The position numbers and the translations under genes were made by a program. A DNA stretch of 42,039 nt from Owenweeksia sp. Its GTDB lineage: Bacteria > Bacteroidota > Bacteroidia > Flavobacteriales > Schleiferiaceae. How positions within the stretch are numbered: position 1 is the first letter of the stretch; each line of letters begins with the position of its first letter. The notes under the pieces are model-generated. The model worked only from the letters and a program-made list of their open reading frames with translations. It was not told where the DNA came from and searched no databases. Shown one piece after another: positions 26,201 to 34,242 of the stretch. The stretch is taken from the NCBI GenBank assembly GCA_028277105.1, contig JANQHO010000135.1, positions 1 through 42,039 of the forward strand, written 5' to 3'.

Positions 26201-27066
26201 TGATCTTTGCTGTTCCCGCTTTTCCCGAGGAGGGTGATATTCTGATCAATGAAATTCTTTTTAATCCTCCCAGTGGGGGCTCTGATTTTGTGGAGCTTTA
26301 CAATAATTCCGATAAGGTTTTTGACCTTAATAAACTTCGCCTGGGCAACTGGGATGCTGCTTTCAGGGCGATAGAAGATCCGGAAGAATTGAGAGAGGAA
26401 AGCTTTTTGTTTGAGCCTGGCCGTTATCTGGCTTTAACAACGGATCCCGCTTTTCTGGAGCAACAATATATTTTAGAACAACCTAAAAATATAGTTGAGG
26501 TTTTAAACCTGCCCTCCATGGGTGATTCGGAGGGCAGCGTGGCAGTGGCTACTTCAAACTTACTGACGGTAGATCATTTTGAATACGAAGATGACCTGCA
26601 TTTAGCCGTTATTGATAATGATGAGGGAATAAGCCTGGAACGCATCAGCTTTTCCAAAGCCACCCGGGATGACGACAATTGGCAAAGTGCTGCTTCTACG
26701 GCTGGCTATGCCACTCCTGGCTATGAGAATAGCCAGTATTTTATCCCCAAGATCTCCGCTGAGATCAATCTCGATCCCAAGGTATTTTCGCCCAACCAGG
26801 ATGGTTATCGCGATGTGTTGGCCATCAATTATGAGTTTGACCAAACCAATAATGTAATTTCTATTAGTATCTGGAACAGCGGAGGGTTACAGGTGAAGGA
26901 ATTGGTGCAAAATGAAAATGTGAGCCAGACCGGTTTTTTTACCTGGGACGGAACAGGAGACAACGGGCAATTGCTGAATACGGGTATTTACATCGTAATA
27001 GTCGAGTATTTTAACCAGGACGGCCAAAAAGAAATAGTACGCCAAACCTGTGTTTTGAGCCTGTAA
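23287..27066 (+). CDS. Large multidomain secreted protein with duplicated LamG-like/Ig unit and two lamin-tail domains
   Basis: A 1259-aa surface protein with a signal peptide (MNKILLLLLLPVFTLAQ). Residues of about 20-410 and 414-705 repeat the same architecture: a LamG-like jelly roll opening with DFSDGDFTVNPAWSGD or NFSDGDFTVNPSWQGD and closing with TRADKFFFDDFNL, followed by SbsA-type Ig-like domains (LQFNEELKPVTAQ). The two LamG-like starts are 394 residues apart. Lamin-tail domains start near residues 712 (VVINEIMPDPSP) and 984 (ILINEILFNPPSGG), with another Ig-like domain between. The C-terminus (VFSPNQDGYRDVLAINYEF ... GTGDNGQLLNTGIYIVIVEY) is a FlgD-like/T9SS-associated domain. Lamin-tail proteins in Bacteroidota are often linked to extracellular nucleases or adhesion, but no nuclease motif is seen here. 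Confidence 0.87.
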   Translation: MNKILLLLLLPVFTLAQLSITDDFSDGDFTVNPAWSGDMVDFQVVSGELQMNNTSPASPADTSVLVLSSNIANSANWQFYFRFEENLTSSNYAKVYLTSDTSNLKGAVNGYFLRFGGSTSDKLSLYRQDGSSETLLTESSTGFLQGNLVEVRVEVSKDISGLWTLKGDTGAIINPLVTLGTANDQTYSSSKHFGLFCRYTTTRADKFFFDDFNLNGLPFQDLTPPVLDTVLVLSANTLELQFNEELKPVTAQLNSNYNVNGGIGQAVNAVLSGANDTVTLTFGNSFQNGISYQLSVSGVEDTAGNVASTNFNFIVNDALPFITALQVLNDSTVNLFFSEGVNSGFAGTLANFTVDNSIGNPVVSNQNTANTVALGFANKLQIGVPYRLIAEGIEDDFGNLNDDTVFFSLGQINIFDNFSDGDFTVNPSWQGDTFAFEVDSVNQLQLNDTAAGEAYLSTRSSIIDNAFWEFYLRLEFATSSQNFARVYLSSDDSVLTDTLNGYYLLIGGTDDEVSLYRQDGTSSTAVLQSPSKFIDTDPVELKVRISRDDKGLWSLEADTALNGSYLSLGSATDSVHRSSFYFGPYCKYSSTRADKFYFDDFNLSGEAYVDLSPPRVDSVKIITNNALEVLFSESVTEITARTTGNYSVNNGIGSPATALWNTGDPRRVILSFINTFQNKTSYELYVKGVEDLFGNPSDDTVGFSYLSPEAGDVVINEIMPDPSPVVGFPPNALPEREYLELYNRTNVAIDLRDWVLTIGSSTEVLPTYLLEPDSFVVITRDEGVVEFPPGLPLLGLDMSSTALTNSGNTVSLQSPTGEIISTVSYTDEWYNDPGKDEGGWSMEQIDAENLCGGIDNWRASTDPVGGTPGRPNSVSGINPDTVAPAFERIAIAGDSSVVVFFTERVERSVLQTENNYIVDPAITIDQALPLLPSLDQVTIHFSEAIDPNTIYTLTLNDYPLDCAGNLMLADTLIFAVPAFPEEGDILINEILFNPPSGGSDFVELYNNSDKVFDLNKLRLGNWDAAFRAIEDPEELREESFLFEPGRYLALTTDPAFLEQQYILEQPKNIVEVLNLPSMGDSEGSVAVATSNLLTVDHFEYEDDLHLAVIDNDEGISLERISFSKATRDDDNWQSAASTAGYATPGYENSQYFIPKISAEINLDPKVFSPNQDGYRDVLAINYEFDQTNNVISISIWNSGGLQVKELVQNENVSQTGFFTWDGTGDNGQLLNTGIYIVIVEYFNQDGQKEIVRQTCVLSL

Positions 27067-27112
27067 ATGACTTTGGATAATATCACTTAGATTTTTATTC
27101 CATTGATGTAAA

Positions 27113-27143
27113 ATGGTCATATCAAATACTTAATTTAGACCAT
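27113..27143. promoter_or_regulatory. Inverted repeat upstream of the 207-aa protein gene
   Basis: ATGGTC (27113-27118) and GACCAT (27138-27143) are perfect inverted arms separated by 19 bases, about 50 bases before the ATG at 27195. The AT-rich spacer and arm distance resemble a two-site operator more than a stable hairpin. No regulator can be assigned. Confidence 0.35.
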
Positions 27144-27194
27144 TAGTGTAAATCACATTTTTTATAAAAGAATTATTAATCAAACCTTAAAAAA

Positions 27195-27818
27195 ATGAGC
27201 GAAGTAATCCACTTGAATTTAGTCAACGATTCAAATTCAATTAACGGTCCGGAGATAGTAATTTTTCAAAAGAATGTAGCCACCGGCTTTCAGGAACTGG
27301 CAGCAGCCTGGACGGTGGCCAAGAATCTCGGCCAGGGTCAACACCACCCTTTTACTTATTCCGATCAAATGGAGATTTCCGTTTCTGATAGCTGGGGTAA
27401 TGAAACCCCCAGACTCCCGGCCAGCGCAGGGGATAACTTTCAGGTATTTAAAGATCCGGCAGGAATAAGAATGGAGTTGGAAGGAAAGGCTGTAAGCCCC
27501 GAAGATGTCAGTTTGATCAATAATCTTGAGCAAGGATCCGTCAATGTCAATATATACAGGGATGGTAAGTTATTGGGTGTAGAGCCCAATATAGTTCCTG
27601 AACAAAAAGCAGTATTTCAGTTTAAGCCAGTCCTTTTTATAGGAGTTGCCTATGACCTGACCGAAGGTGAAATGATCACTTCTGAAGTGATTTCTCAGGC
27701 AAAAACAGAGATTTCCCTCGAGGGGGTCAATAGTGCCGATATAATTATGACCGGAGGAGGAGAAGGGCCGGATGCCAAGCCTTACAGCTTTGCTCTTGAG
27801 CACGTTGAAATGGCTTAG
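27195..27818 (+). CDS. Cytosolic protein of unknown function, 207 aa
   Basis: Not assigned to a named family. There is no signal peptide or membrane segment. It reads as a beta-rich soluble protein in two parts: about residues 1-85 (VIFQKNVATGFQELAAAWTV, GQGQHHPFTYSDQMEISVSD) and about 95-207 (GSVNVNIYRDGKLLGVEPN, KAVFQFKPVLFIGVAYDL, SADIIMTGGGEGPDAKPYSF). It has no cysteine. The sequence seems regular and well conserved in character, and I believe similar hypotheticals exist in other bacteria. It is a single-gene unit: an inverted repeat upstream and a strong terminator downstream isolate it from both neighbours. Confidence 0.75.
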   Translation: MSEVIHLNLVNDSNSINGPEIVIFQKNVATGFQELAAAWTVAKNLGQGQHHPFTYSDQMEISVSDSWGNETPRLPASAGDNFQVFKDPAGIRMELEGKAVSPEDVSLINNLEQGSVNVNIYRDGKLLGVEPNIVPEQKAVFQFKPVLFIGVAYDLTEGEMITSEVISQAKTEISLEGVNSADIIMTGGGEGPDAKPYSFALEHVEMA

Positions 27819-27859
27819 GAACTAGCTTCAGATACAACGCAATAGAATTTACTCAGCTA

Positions 27860-27900
27860 TTGGCGGCAAGAAATGTTCATCCCTTGCCGCCAAAACTTTT
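27860..27900 (+). terminator. Rho-independent terminator after the 207-aa protein gene
   Basis: TTGGCGGCAAG (27860-27870) and CTTGCCGCCAA (27883-27893) form a perfect 11-bp stem with a 12-base loop, followed by a short A and T-rich tail (aacttttatt). This is the clearest terminator in the window. Confidence 0.85.
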
Positions 27901-27904
27901 ATTC

Positions 27905-27912
27905 TAAGTTTG
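27905..27912 (+). promoter_or_regulatory. Candidate -7 element of the agmatinase gene
   Basis: TAAGTTTG matches TAnnTTTG just after the preceding terminator and 67 bases before the ATG at 27980. Only CTTG, one mismatch, lies near the -33 position. Confidence 0.35.
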
Positions 27913-27979
27913 TAAGGCATAAAACATTACCTGGTTCTTTGGAGAAATTGCCCTTGACTAAAATGTGATTTGCCTTACC

Positions 27980-29017
27980 ATGAGTAAAGAAGAAAAAATA
28001 GCCGCTTTTGATGCCAGTAGTTACGCTACTAATGATAATCTATTTGGCTTGCCTTTCAATTACGCTGATTCAGAGACCATTGTTTTACCTGTGCCATGGG
28101 AAGTGACGGTTTCTTATAATTCAGGTACAGCCCAGGGGCCTGAGGGGGTTAAGGAAGCCTCATTGCAGGTAGATCTATACGATCCTTTTTTAAAAGACGC
28201 TTGGAAGAAAGGCATTTATATGCTGGAAGTAAATCACGAGCTATGGGAGAAGAGCAATCGCCTGCGGAAAAAGGCAGAAAAGTATATAGGGTCTTTATCG
28301 GATCAGACAGATTTCAAGGACTATACTTTGACCCTGGAAAAGATCAATAAAGGCTGCCGCAAGATGGTGAAATGGGTGCGTGAGCAGTCTGAAAAATTGA
28401 TAGAAGATAACAAAAGGATTGTCTTGTTGGGCGGTGACCACAGTACTCCATTGGGACTTATCCAGGCTTTGGCGGATAAAAAAGGGGCTTTTGGCATTTT
28501 GCAGATAGATGCTCATGCCGACCTGCGGGAAACCTATGAAGGTTTTGAATATTCCCATGCGTCTATCATGTACAATGCGCTGAAGCTTGAGAATGTAACT
28601 AAGCTGGTGCAGGTAGGTATCCGCGATTACAGTGAAGGAGAAGTGGGAATCATTAACCAAAGCAATGGGCGGATCAAACCTTTTTTTGACCGCGATCTGA
28701 AACAGGCTCAATACCAGGGAGAAAACTGGGCGACTCAATGCCGGGAGATCATTGATGAACTCCCTCCAAAGGTTTATCTGAGCTTTGACATCGATGGCCT
28801 TGATCCCAAGCTTTGCCCCAATACCGGAACTTCGGTAGCGGGCGGCTTTGAAACAGAGGAAGTTTTATTTCTGTTGGAGAGGCTGGTGCTGAGTGGCCGG
28901 GAAATAATAGCTTTAGACCTGAATGAGATCGCTCCGGGCAATGATGAGTGGGACGCTAATGTAGGGGCGAGGTTGCTATACCGCCTTTGTAACATTATGG
29001 CTGCTTCCGGACAATAA
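27980..29017 (+). CDS. speB: Agmatinase / ureohydrolase family protein
   Basis: Binuclear manganese hydrolase, most likely splitting agmatine into putrescine and urea. It is 345 aa from ATG 27980; an in-frame GTG at 27965 would add five residues and is not needed. Metal ligands are visible: H154 in GGDHS, D177-A-H179-A-D181 in IDAHADLR, and D270 and D272 in SFDIDGLDP. A 60-residue insertion of about residues 75-135 (charged, helical) precedes the first motif, making it longer than a 300-aa SpeB. With arginine decarboxylase and the DHS-like enzyme in this window, agmatinase is preferred over arginase or formimidoylglutamase. It stands alone between terminator-like hairpins. Confidence 0.87.
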   Translation: MSKEEKIAAFDASSYATNDNLFGLPFNYADSETIVLPVPWEVTVSYNSGTAQGPEGVKEASLQVDLYDPFLKDAWKKGIYMLEVNHELWEKSNRLRKKAEKYIGSLSDQTDFKDYTLTLEKINKGCRKMVKWVREQSEKLIEDNKRIVLLGGDHSTPLGLIQALADKKGAFGILQIDAHADLRETYEGFEYSHASIMYNALKLENVTKLVQVGIRDYSEGEVGIINQSNGRIKPFFDRDLKQAQYQGENWATQCREIIDELPPKVYLSFDIDGLDPKLCPNTGTSVAGGFETEEVLFLLERLVLSGREIIALDLNEIAPGNDEWDANVGARLLYRLCNIMAASGQ

Positions 29018-29040
29018 AAAAGTAGCCCCATAAGGCTGCT
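29015..29040 (-). terminator. Terminator-like hairpin after speB, oriented to the minus strand
   Basis: AGTAGCC (29021-29027) and GGCTGCT (29034-29040) pair with one G-T wobble. Read on the minus strand the stem is followed by a run of six T, so it would stop transcription entering speB from the right. On the plus strand no T run follows. It may be a worn bidirectional terminator. Confidence 0.4.
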
Positions 29041-29271
29041 GTGTCTGAGCTGGAAAGTATATAATGAAATAATTTTTAGCGGAAATTACCACTACTTTCT
29101 CCTGGGCATCGTCACCTTTACGACAAGCTACCAATAGGCAATAAATGTTAAAGAGAAAATAGGAAGTTTTCCAATAATTTTCATGATTGATACTATAGGG
29201 AACTTTTAGTTAATAAATTTATAGTATTTAACCCCTTAATAGCCAAATAGTTTAATTTCAAAAACAGAACC

Positions 29272-29994
29272 ATGCCTCTCTATCAAACAGATCTGTATAA
29301 AATTTTATTTCTCGACATAGAAACGGTAAGCCAGAAACCCGATTTTGAGCTTTTAGATGCTCAATGGCAGCAGCTGTGGGACGATAAGACGCGTTATCAG
29401 AGAGGAGAAGAGACCTCAGCAACCGAATATTATCCTCAAAGAGCGGCAATAATGGCCGAGTTTGGCAGGGTCATTTGTATTTCCTGTGGGTTTTTTATTC
29501 ATAAAGAAGGCAAGCGAAGTTTCAGGTTAAAATCCTTTCAGGGAGATAATGAAAAACAACTGCTGGAGGATTTTGCCGGGTTGCTGAAAAGTCATTTTGA
29601 CGCTTCTTTTCTGCTTTGTGCCCATAACGGTAAAGAGTTTGACTTTCCCTTTCTTTCCCGCAGAATGGTAGTTCACGGGATTAAGCTGCCGAGGCTGCTA
29701 AACACCAGCGGGGCCAAGCCCTGGGAAATACCTCACCTGGATACAATGGAAATGTGGAAGTTTGGCGACTGGAAAGCTTACACCAGCGTTAAGCTATTGG
29801 CCACTCTTTTTGATATACCCACCCCTAAAGATGATATTGACGGCAGTATGGTAGGTGAAGTATATTGGCAGCAAAATGACCTGGAAAGGATCGTTAAGTA
29901 CTGTGAAAAAGATACTATCACCGTGGCCCGGATATTTTTAAAGCTCCAGGCCATGGATACCTTGAAAGATGATGAGATCAGTATAAGCGAATGA
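29272..29994 (+). CDS. Predicted 3'-5' exonuclease, PolB-like DEDDy family
   Basis: A 240-aa stand-alone exonuclease domain related to DNA polymerase B proofreading domains. Exo I is D15-I-E17 in LFLDIETV; Exo II is CAHNGKEFDFPFLSRR near residue 120; Exo III is YCEKDTITVARI near residue 215, with tyrosine before the acidic pair, the DEDDy type. It probably trims single-stranded or mismatched DNA, but its substrate is unknown. It overlaps the start of the ABC ATPase by 4 bases (ATGA), so the two are translationally coupled though functionally unrelated as far as I can see. The 254-base gap upstream holds no clear promoter. Confidence 0.88.
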   Translation: MPLYQTDLYKILFLDIETVSQKPDFELLDAQWQQLWDDKTRYQRGEETSATEYYPQRAAIMAEFGRVICISCGFFIHKEGKRSFRLKSFQGDNEKQLLEDFAGLLKSHFDASFLLCAHNGKEFDFPFLSRRMVVHGIKLPRLLNTSGAKPWEIPHLDTMEMWKFGDWKAYTSVKLLATLFDIPTPKDDIDGSMVGEVYWQQNDLERIVKYCEKDTITVARIFLKLQAMDTLKDDEISISE

Positions 29995-31658
29995 GTGAAA
30001 AAGATTTTTTGTCAGTTGATAATCTGAGGATTAGTACAGCAGAAGCAGAGCTGGTCAGGGGCATCAGCTTTACCCTGGAAAGAGGTAGAACACTGGGAGT
30101 AGTAGGCGAATCGGGTTCCGGTAAATCTTTGAGCAGCCTGGCTATCATGGGTTTATTGCCTGCAAACCTGGAAATAAACGGCAGTATTTACTTTAAAGAA
30201 CAGGAATTGGTGAGACTTGGGGCAGATGAACACCGCCAATTAAGAGGAAAGCAAATGAGCATGATCTTCCAGGAACCCATGACCTCTTTAAACCCCACCA
30301 TGCAATGCGGACGCCAGGTAACAGAAAGCCTTCGTTTACATTTGAAGCTACCTCCAAAGGAAGCGTACGGGAGAACAATAGAACTTTTCCAAAAGGTGAA
30401 ATTACCCCGGCCGGAAGCTATATTCAAAAGTTATCCCCATCAAATTAGTGGAGGGCAAAAACAAAGAGTGATGATTGCTTTGTCGGTGGCCTGTAATCCG
30501 GAACTTCTGATAGCCGATGAGCCTACCACAGCCTTGGATGCTACGGTACAATTGGAAATACTGGAACTTTTAAAGGAATTGCAGCAGGATTACAGGATGG
30601 CTATGATCTTCATTACCCATGATCTGGGAGTTGTCAAGCGTGTATCTGATGATTTGTTGGTACTGCACCAGGGAGATATGGTAGAAAAGGGGCTGGCCGA
30701 AGATATTATCAATAATCCGGCAGAAGCCTATACCAGAGGACTTTTGGCTTGCCGCCCCACTTTTGATACGGATTATTACCGGCTTCACCAGGTGAAGGAT
30801 TTCAGTGGGGAAATATCTGCTATAAACTTTAAAAGGGAAAGTAAGGAGGCCAAACTCAAGCGGGCTATGCAACTGCAGGGCAAACCGCCATTGCTCGAAA
30901 TAAATGACCTGAGCAAAGTGTACCAAAGTACCTCATGGTTCAATAAAGAGGAAAAAGTGAAAGCTGTTTCCAAAGCTTCTTTTAAGATCTACAAGGGCGA
31001 AAGTCTGGGCCTGGTAGGAGAATCGGGTAGCGGCAAATCAACTATTGGTAAAATGCTCACCGGTCTGGAAGGTACAAGCGAGGGAAATATATGGTTTAAG
31101 GGAAAGGATATTTCCCACCTGAGCAGGAAAGCCTGGCAAAAAATAAACCGGGATATCCAGGTAATTTTCCAGGATCCCTTTTCTTCACTCAACCCGAGGA
31201 TTACAGTAGGAGCAGCCCTCAGGGAAACAATAAGCTATCACAATATCGCAAGAGGAAATGGGGCCAAAAAGGAAGCCCAGAACCTTTTGCTCAAAACAGG
31301 ACTGGGTGGAGACAGCTATTTCAAATATCCCCATGAATTTTCCGGGGGCCAGCGGCAAAGAATAGGGATTGCCCGCGCGTTGGCTTTAAAACCCGAATTT
31401 ATCGTTTGTGATGAAGCTGTTTCGGCCCTTGATGTTTCCGTTCAGGCCCAGATCCTCAACTTGCTGAACGATCTGAAAGAGGAATATGATTTCACCTATC
31501 TTTTTATTTCTCACGATCTGGCGGTAGTCAAGTACTTCTGTGACAGGATCGTAGTCCTGAAGGAAGGGGAAATAGTGGAGACAGATTTTTCAGATAAAAT
31601 CTACGACAGTACTCAAAACGAGTATACCCAAAAACTCATTGCTGCCGCACAGCTATGA
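29991..31658 (+). CDS. Fused two-domain ABC ATPase of oligopeptide/nickel type (DppD-DppF-like)
   Basis: A 555-aa cytoplasmic protein with two complete ABC ATPase domains, equivalent to DppD and DppF joined in one chain. Domain 1 has Walker A GESGSGKS (39-46), signature ISGGQKQR and Walker B LLIADEPTTALD. Domain 2 has Walker A GESGSGKST (343-351), Q-loop QVIFQDPFSSLNPR, signature FSGGQRQR and Walker B FIVCDEAVSALD. A short oligopeptide-type C-terminal extension follows each (NPAEAYTRGLLACRP, QNEYTQKLIAAAQL). No permease or binding protein is in the window. It is coupled to the exonuclease by a 4-base overlap and is followed 51 bases later by the MBOAT gene. Confidence 0.93.
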   Translation: MSEKDFLSVDNLRISTAEAELVRGISFTLERGRTLGVVGESGSGKSLSSLAIMGLLPANLEINGSIYFKEQELVRLGADEHRQLRGKQMSMIFQEPMTSLNPTMQCGRQVTESLRLHLKLPPKEAYGRTIELFQKVKLPRPEAIFKSYPHQISGGQKQRVMIALSVACNPELLIADEPTTALDATVQLEILELLKELQQDYRMAMIFITHDLGVVKRVSDDLLVLHQGDMVEKGLAEDIINNPAEAYTRGLLACRPTFDTDYYRLHQVKDFSGEISAINFKRESKEAKLKRAMQLQGKPPLLEINDLSKVYQSTSWFNKEEKVKAVSKASFKIYKGESLGLVGESGSGKSTIGKMLTGLEGTSEGNIWFKGKDISHLSRKAWQKINRDIQVIFQDPFSSLNPRITVGAALRETISYHNIARGNGAKKEAQNLLLKTGLGGDSYFKYPHEFSGGQRQRIGIARALALKPEFIVCDEAVSALDVSVQAQILNLLNDLKEEYDFTYLFISHDLAVVKYFCDRIVVLKEGEIVETDFSDKIYDSTQNEYTQKLIAAAQL

Positions 31659-31709
31659 TTCGCCATTTCTGTAAATTCTAATCGATTATTTTAGCCGTTT
31701 TACTTGCCC

Positions 31710-33119
31710 ATGGTATTCAGCAGTAATCTTTTTATCCTTCTTTTTCTCCCAGTATTTCTTGTTGTTTACTACCTCTTACCCTATAAATTCAAAAATCTAT
31801 GGGCATTAGCTGGCAGCCTTGTTTTTTACAGTTGGGGCGCTCCGGTATTTGTTTTTGTACTCCTGGGCTCTGTTCTTTTTGACTTTGTGGCGGTGCGTTT
31901 TTTTGCCGGTAAATACAAAAGATACGCTCTTTGGGCCTCACTGCTGGTAAATATAGGCTTACTGGCTTACTACAAGTATGCGAATTTTTTCGTGGAAAAT
32001 GTGAATACATTATTGGAGTTTTTTGATGTAGAGCACCGTAACTGGGTTGAAGTAGCCTTACCTATCGGAATTTCCTTTTTCACCTTTCAGAAGATCAGTT
32101 ATGTAGTAGATGTATATCGGGGTGTGAGGCCACCGCTCAGAAATTATTTTGACCACGCCCTGTACGTGGCCCTTTTTCCACAGTTAATTGCCGGGCCTAT
32201 AGTTCGTTATAATGAGATAGCCGATGATTTATTGGACAGAAGGGAGAGTATCAATGCTGACAACCGCTTGCTGGGAATTTTCCGTTTTGCACTGGGACTG
32301 GGCAAAAAGGTTTTGATAGCTAATGTGCTGGGAAAAGAGGCTGATGTGATATTTGCCATATCGCCTGGCGAGCTTACAACTAATCAGGCATGGTTTGGAG
32401 CGCTGTGCTACACCTTTCAGATTTACTTCGATTTTTCGGGCTATTCCGACATGGCTATTGGCCTGGGACGCATGATGGGTTTCCATTTCCCTGAAAACTT
32501 CAACAATCCCTATATATCTAAGAGTATTACAGAATTCTGGCGTAGGTGGCATATTACCCTGAGCAACTGGATGCGCGATTATCTCTATATCCCCTTGGGG
32601 GGGAACAGGGTATCTCAAAAGAGACTGTACATCAATTTGTGGATAGTATTCCTTATATCAGGCCTTTGGCATGGTGCGGCCTGGACTTTTGTTTTCTGGG
32701 GGGCTTATCATGGATTTTGGTTGGTGATGGAACGTATGTTTTTGTTGAAGTTTTATGAAAAGCTTCCTGGATTGCTAAGAACGGGCATTACCTTTTTCAT
32801 AGTCCTTATTGGCTGGGTTTTTTTCCGGGCTGACGACTTGGTTCAGGCTGGCGTTTATTTAAAGAAAATGGCAGCCTTTACTAATGACGGAATTCTGTAC
32901 GAACCTCCTGAGTTTTATCCGGCAATTATCACTGCTTTGGTGCTTTCGTTTTTTGCTCTGATACCCGGAGTGGAAAAATGGCAGGAAAAAATGCTCTTCG
33001 AAAACCCCGGCATGATGAGGTCTGTAGTTTACACTTTGCTAACCATTGTCTTGATGATTACCTGTATAAGCGTAATAACGGCAACCGGATTTAACCCCTT
33101 CATATATTTCAGGTTTTGA
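31710..33119 (+). CDS. MBOAT-family O-acyltransferase (AlgI-like)
   Basis: A 469-aa polytopic inner-membrane protein that transfers acyl groups, typically acetyl, across the membrane to an extracellular polysaccharide or similar acceptor. The N-terminus MVFSSNLFILLFLPVFLVV and the segments FWRRWHITLSNWMRDYLYI and SGLWHGAAWTFVFWGAYHG are AlgI signatures; the conserved histidine is H321. ATG 31710 matches family N-termini; an in-frame TTG at 31704 is not needed. Its stop overlaps the next gene's start (TTGA), tying it to the AlgX/AlgJ-like partner. Confidence 0.93.
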   Translation: MVFSSNLFILLFLPVFLVVYYLLPYKFKNLWALAGSLVFYSWGAPVFVFVLLGSVLFDFVAVRFFAGKYKRYALWASLLVNIGLLAYYKYANFFVENVNTLLEFFDVEHRNWVEVALPIGISFFTFQKISYVVDVYRGVRPPLRNYFDHALYVALFPQLIAGPIVRYNEIADDLLDRRESINADNRLLGIFRFALGLGKKVLIANVLGKEADVIFAISPGELTTNQAWFGALCYTFQIYFDFSGYSDMAIGLGRMMGFHFPENFNNPYISKSITEFWRRWHITLSNWMRDYLYIPLGGNRVSQKRLYINLWIVFLISGLWHGAAWTFVFWGAYHGFWLVMERMFLLKFYEKLPGLLRTGITFFIVLIGWVFFRADDLVQAGVYLKKMAAFTNDGILYEPPEFYPAIITALVLSFFALIPGVEKWQEKMLFENPGMMRSVVYTLLTIVLMITCISVITATGFNPFIYFRF

Positions 33120-34240
33120 AATCTTTTAAGAACATACTCTCTATTCTGATACTTTTAGTGCTTCTGTTACCTGCCGCTCAGCAGTATTTTAAGTTAGCGG
33201 AATTGGAGCCTTTACACGGAGCTTACCATCTGCCTGATACCGTTTCCCCTACCTTAAGCCATATTGCATCGGGTGAATTTCAGGAAAAGTACAGTGCCTA
33301 TTACGAATACCAGATAGGTTTCAGGCCCTTCTTCATAAGACTTCGAAATCAGTTGTATTTCTGGTTTTTTCAAAAGTCTACCAATCATATAGTTATAGGG
33401 AATAACAACCAGTTGTTCCCCTGGGATTACTGGTTTGCTTACGTTGGTCAGTACTCCATAAGTGAAGACACCGTGAATCACAGGGTAGAGCTCATCAAGG
33501 AATTATCAGATTCATTAAAAGCTAAAAACAAAACCTTTTTATGTGTTATTGCTCCTAATAAGGTGAGGTGTATGCCAGAAATTATTCCTCGGGAACATGC
33601 TTCAACACCTTCCTCTAAAACAACATATCATAAGTTTCTACAGGCTTTTGGTGAAACAGATGTGCCTTTGCTAGACCTCAATGACTATTTTTTGAAAGCA
33701 ATAGATACAAGTAGATATCCTCTTTTTGCCAATACAAGCGTTCACTGGAGTGGTTATGGAATGAATCTGGGGATGAAAAAGATGTTGGAAGAATTGGAAA
33801 GGCTATCGGGCAAGGATATAGTTAACCTGGAATTTGAAGGATGGGAGATGAAAGACAGTACTATTGTTTCAGATGTGGATATGAGTAATCTTATGAACCT
33901 GCTCATCCCTTATCAGACGGAAAAACTGGCTTTTCCAGTATATAAAAATCTCAAGGAGCAGCAGGCCCAGCCCGCCCGCATTTTGATTATTGGAGACAGT
34001 TTTTTTTGGAACTTCTACAATTTCACCATCATCTGGGAGGTGTTTGATTTGAAAAGCCGGTTCTGGTATTACAACAATACTCAAATGGATATGGAACAAA
34101 AGAGTACTCCCATTTCTGAATTATCGGAGCATGCAGCTGTTGACAGTGCTGACTTTGTAATAATCATGGCTACGGAAATTAATCTGTATCAATTCCCTTA
34201 CGGCTTCCCGGAGGCTTATCTATATGAATACAAAGAATAA
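33116..34240 (+). CDS. AlgX/AlgJ-like SGNH-fold protein, MBOAT partner
   Basis: A 374-aa exported or membrane-anchored protein. It has one N-terminal hydrophobic segment (ILSILILLVLLLPAA) and a periplasmic SGNH-like domain. The serine motif is IIGDSFFWNF with S295; the later motif is NTSVHWSGYG with H210. The canonical aspartate two residues before the histidine in AlgX (DxH) is a serine here, S208. Such variants seem common among MBOAT-linked proteins of Bacteroidota, but activity cannot be assumed. It starts with TTG 33116, overlapping the MBOAT stop by 4 bases. The pair likely acetylates a surface glycan. Confidence 0.82.
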   Translation: MKSFKNILSILILLVLLLPAAQQYFKLAELEPLHGAYHLPDTVSPTLSHIASGEFQEKYSAYYEYQIGFRPFFIRLRNQLYFWFFQKSTNHIVIGNNNQLFPWDYWFAYVGQYSISEDTVNHRVELIKELSDSLKAKNKTFLCVIAPNKVRCMPEIIPREHASTPSSKTTYHKFLQAFGETDVPLLDLNDYFLKAIDTSRYPLFANTSVHWSGYGMNLGMKKMLEELERLSGKDIVNLEFEGWEMKDSTIVSDVDMSNLMNLLIPYQTEKLAFPVYKNLKEQQAQPARILIIGDSFFWNFYNFTIIWEVFDLKSRFWYYNNTQMDMEQKSTPISELSEHAAVDSADFVIIMATEINLYQFPYGFPEAYLYEYKE

Positions 34241-34242
34241 AA

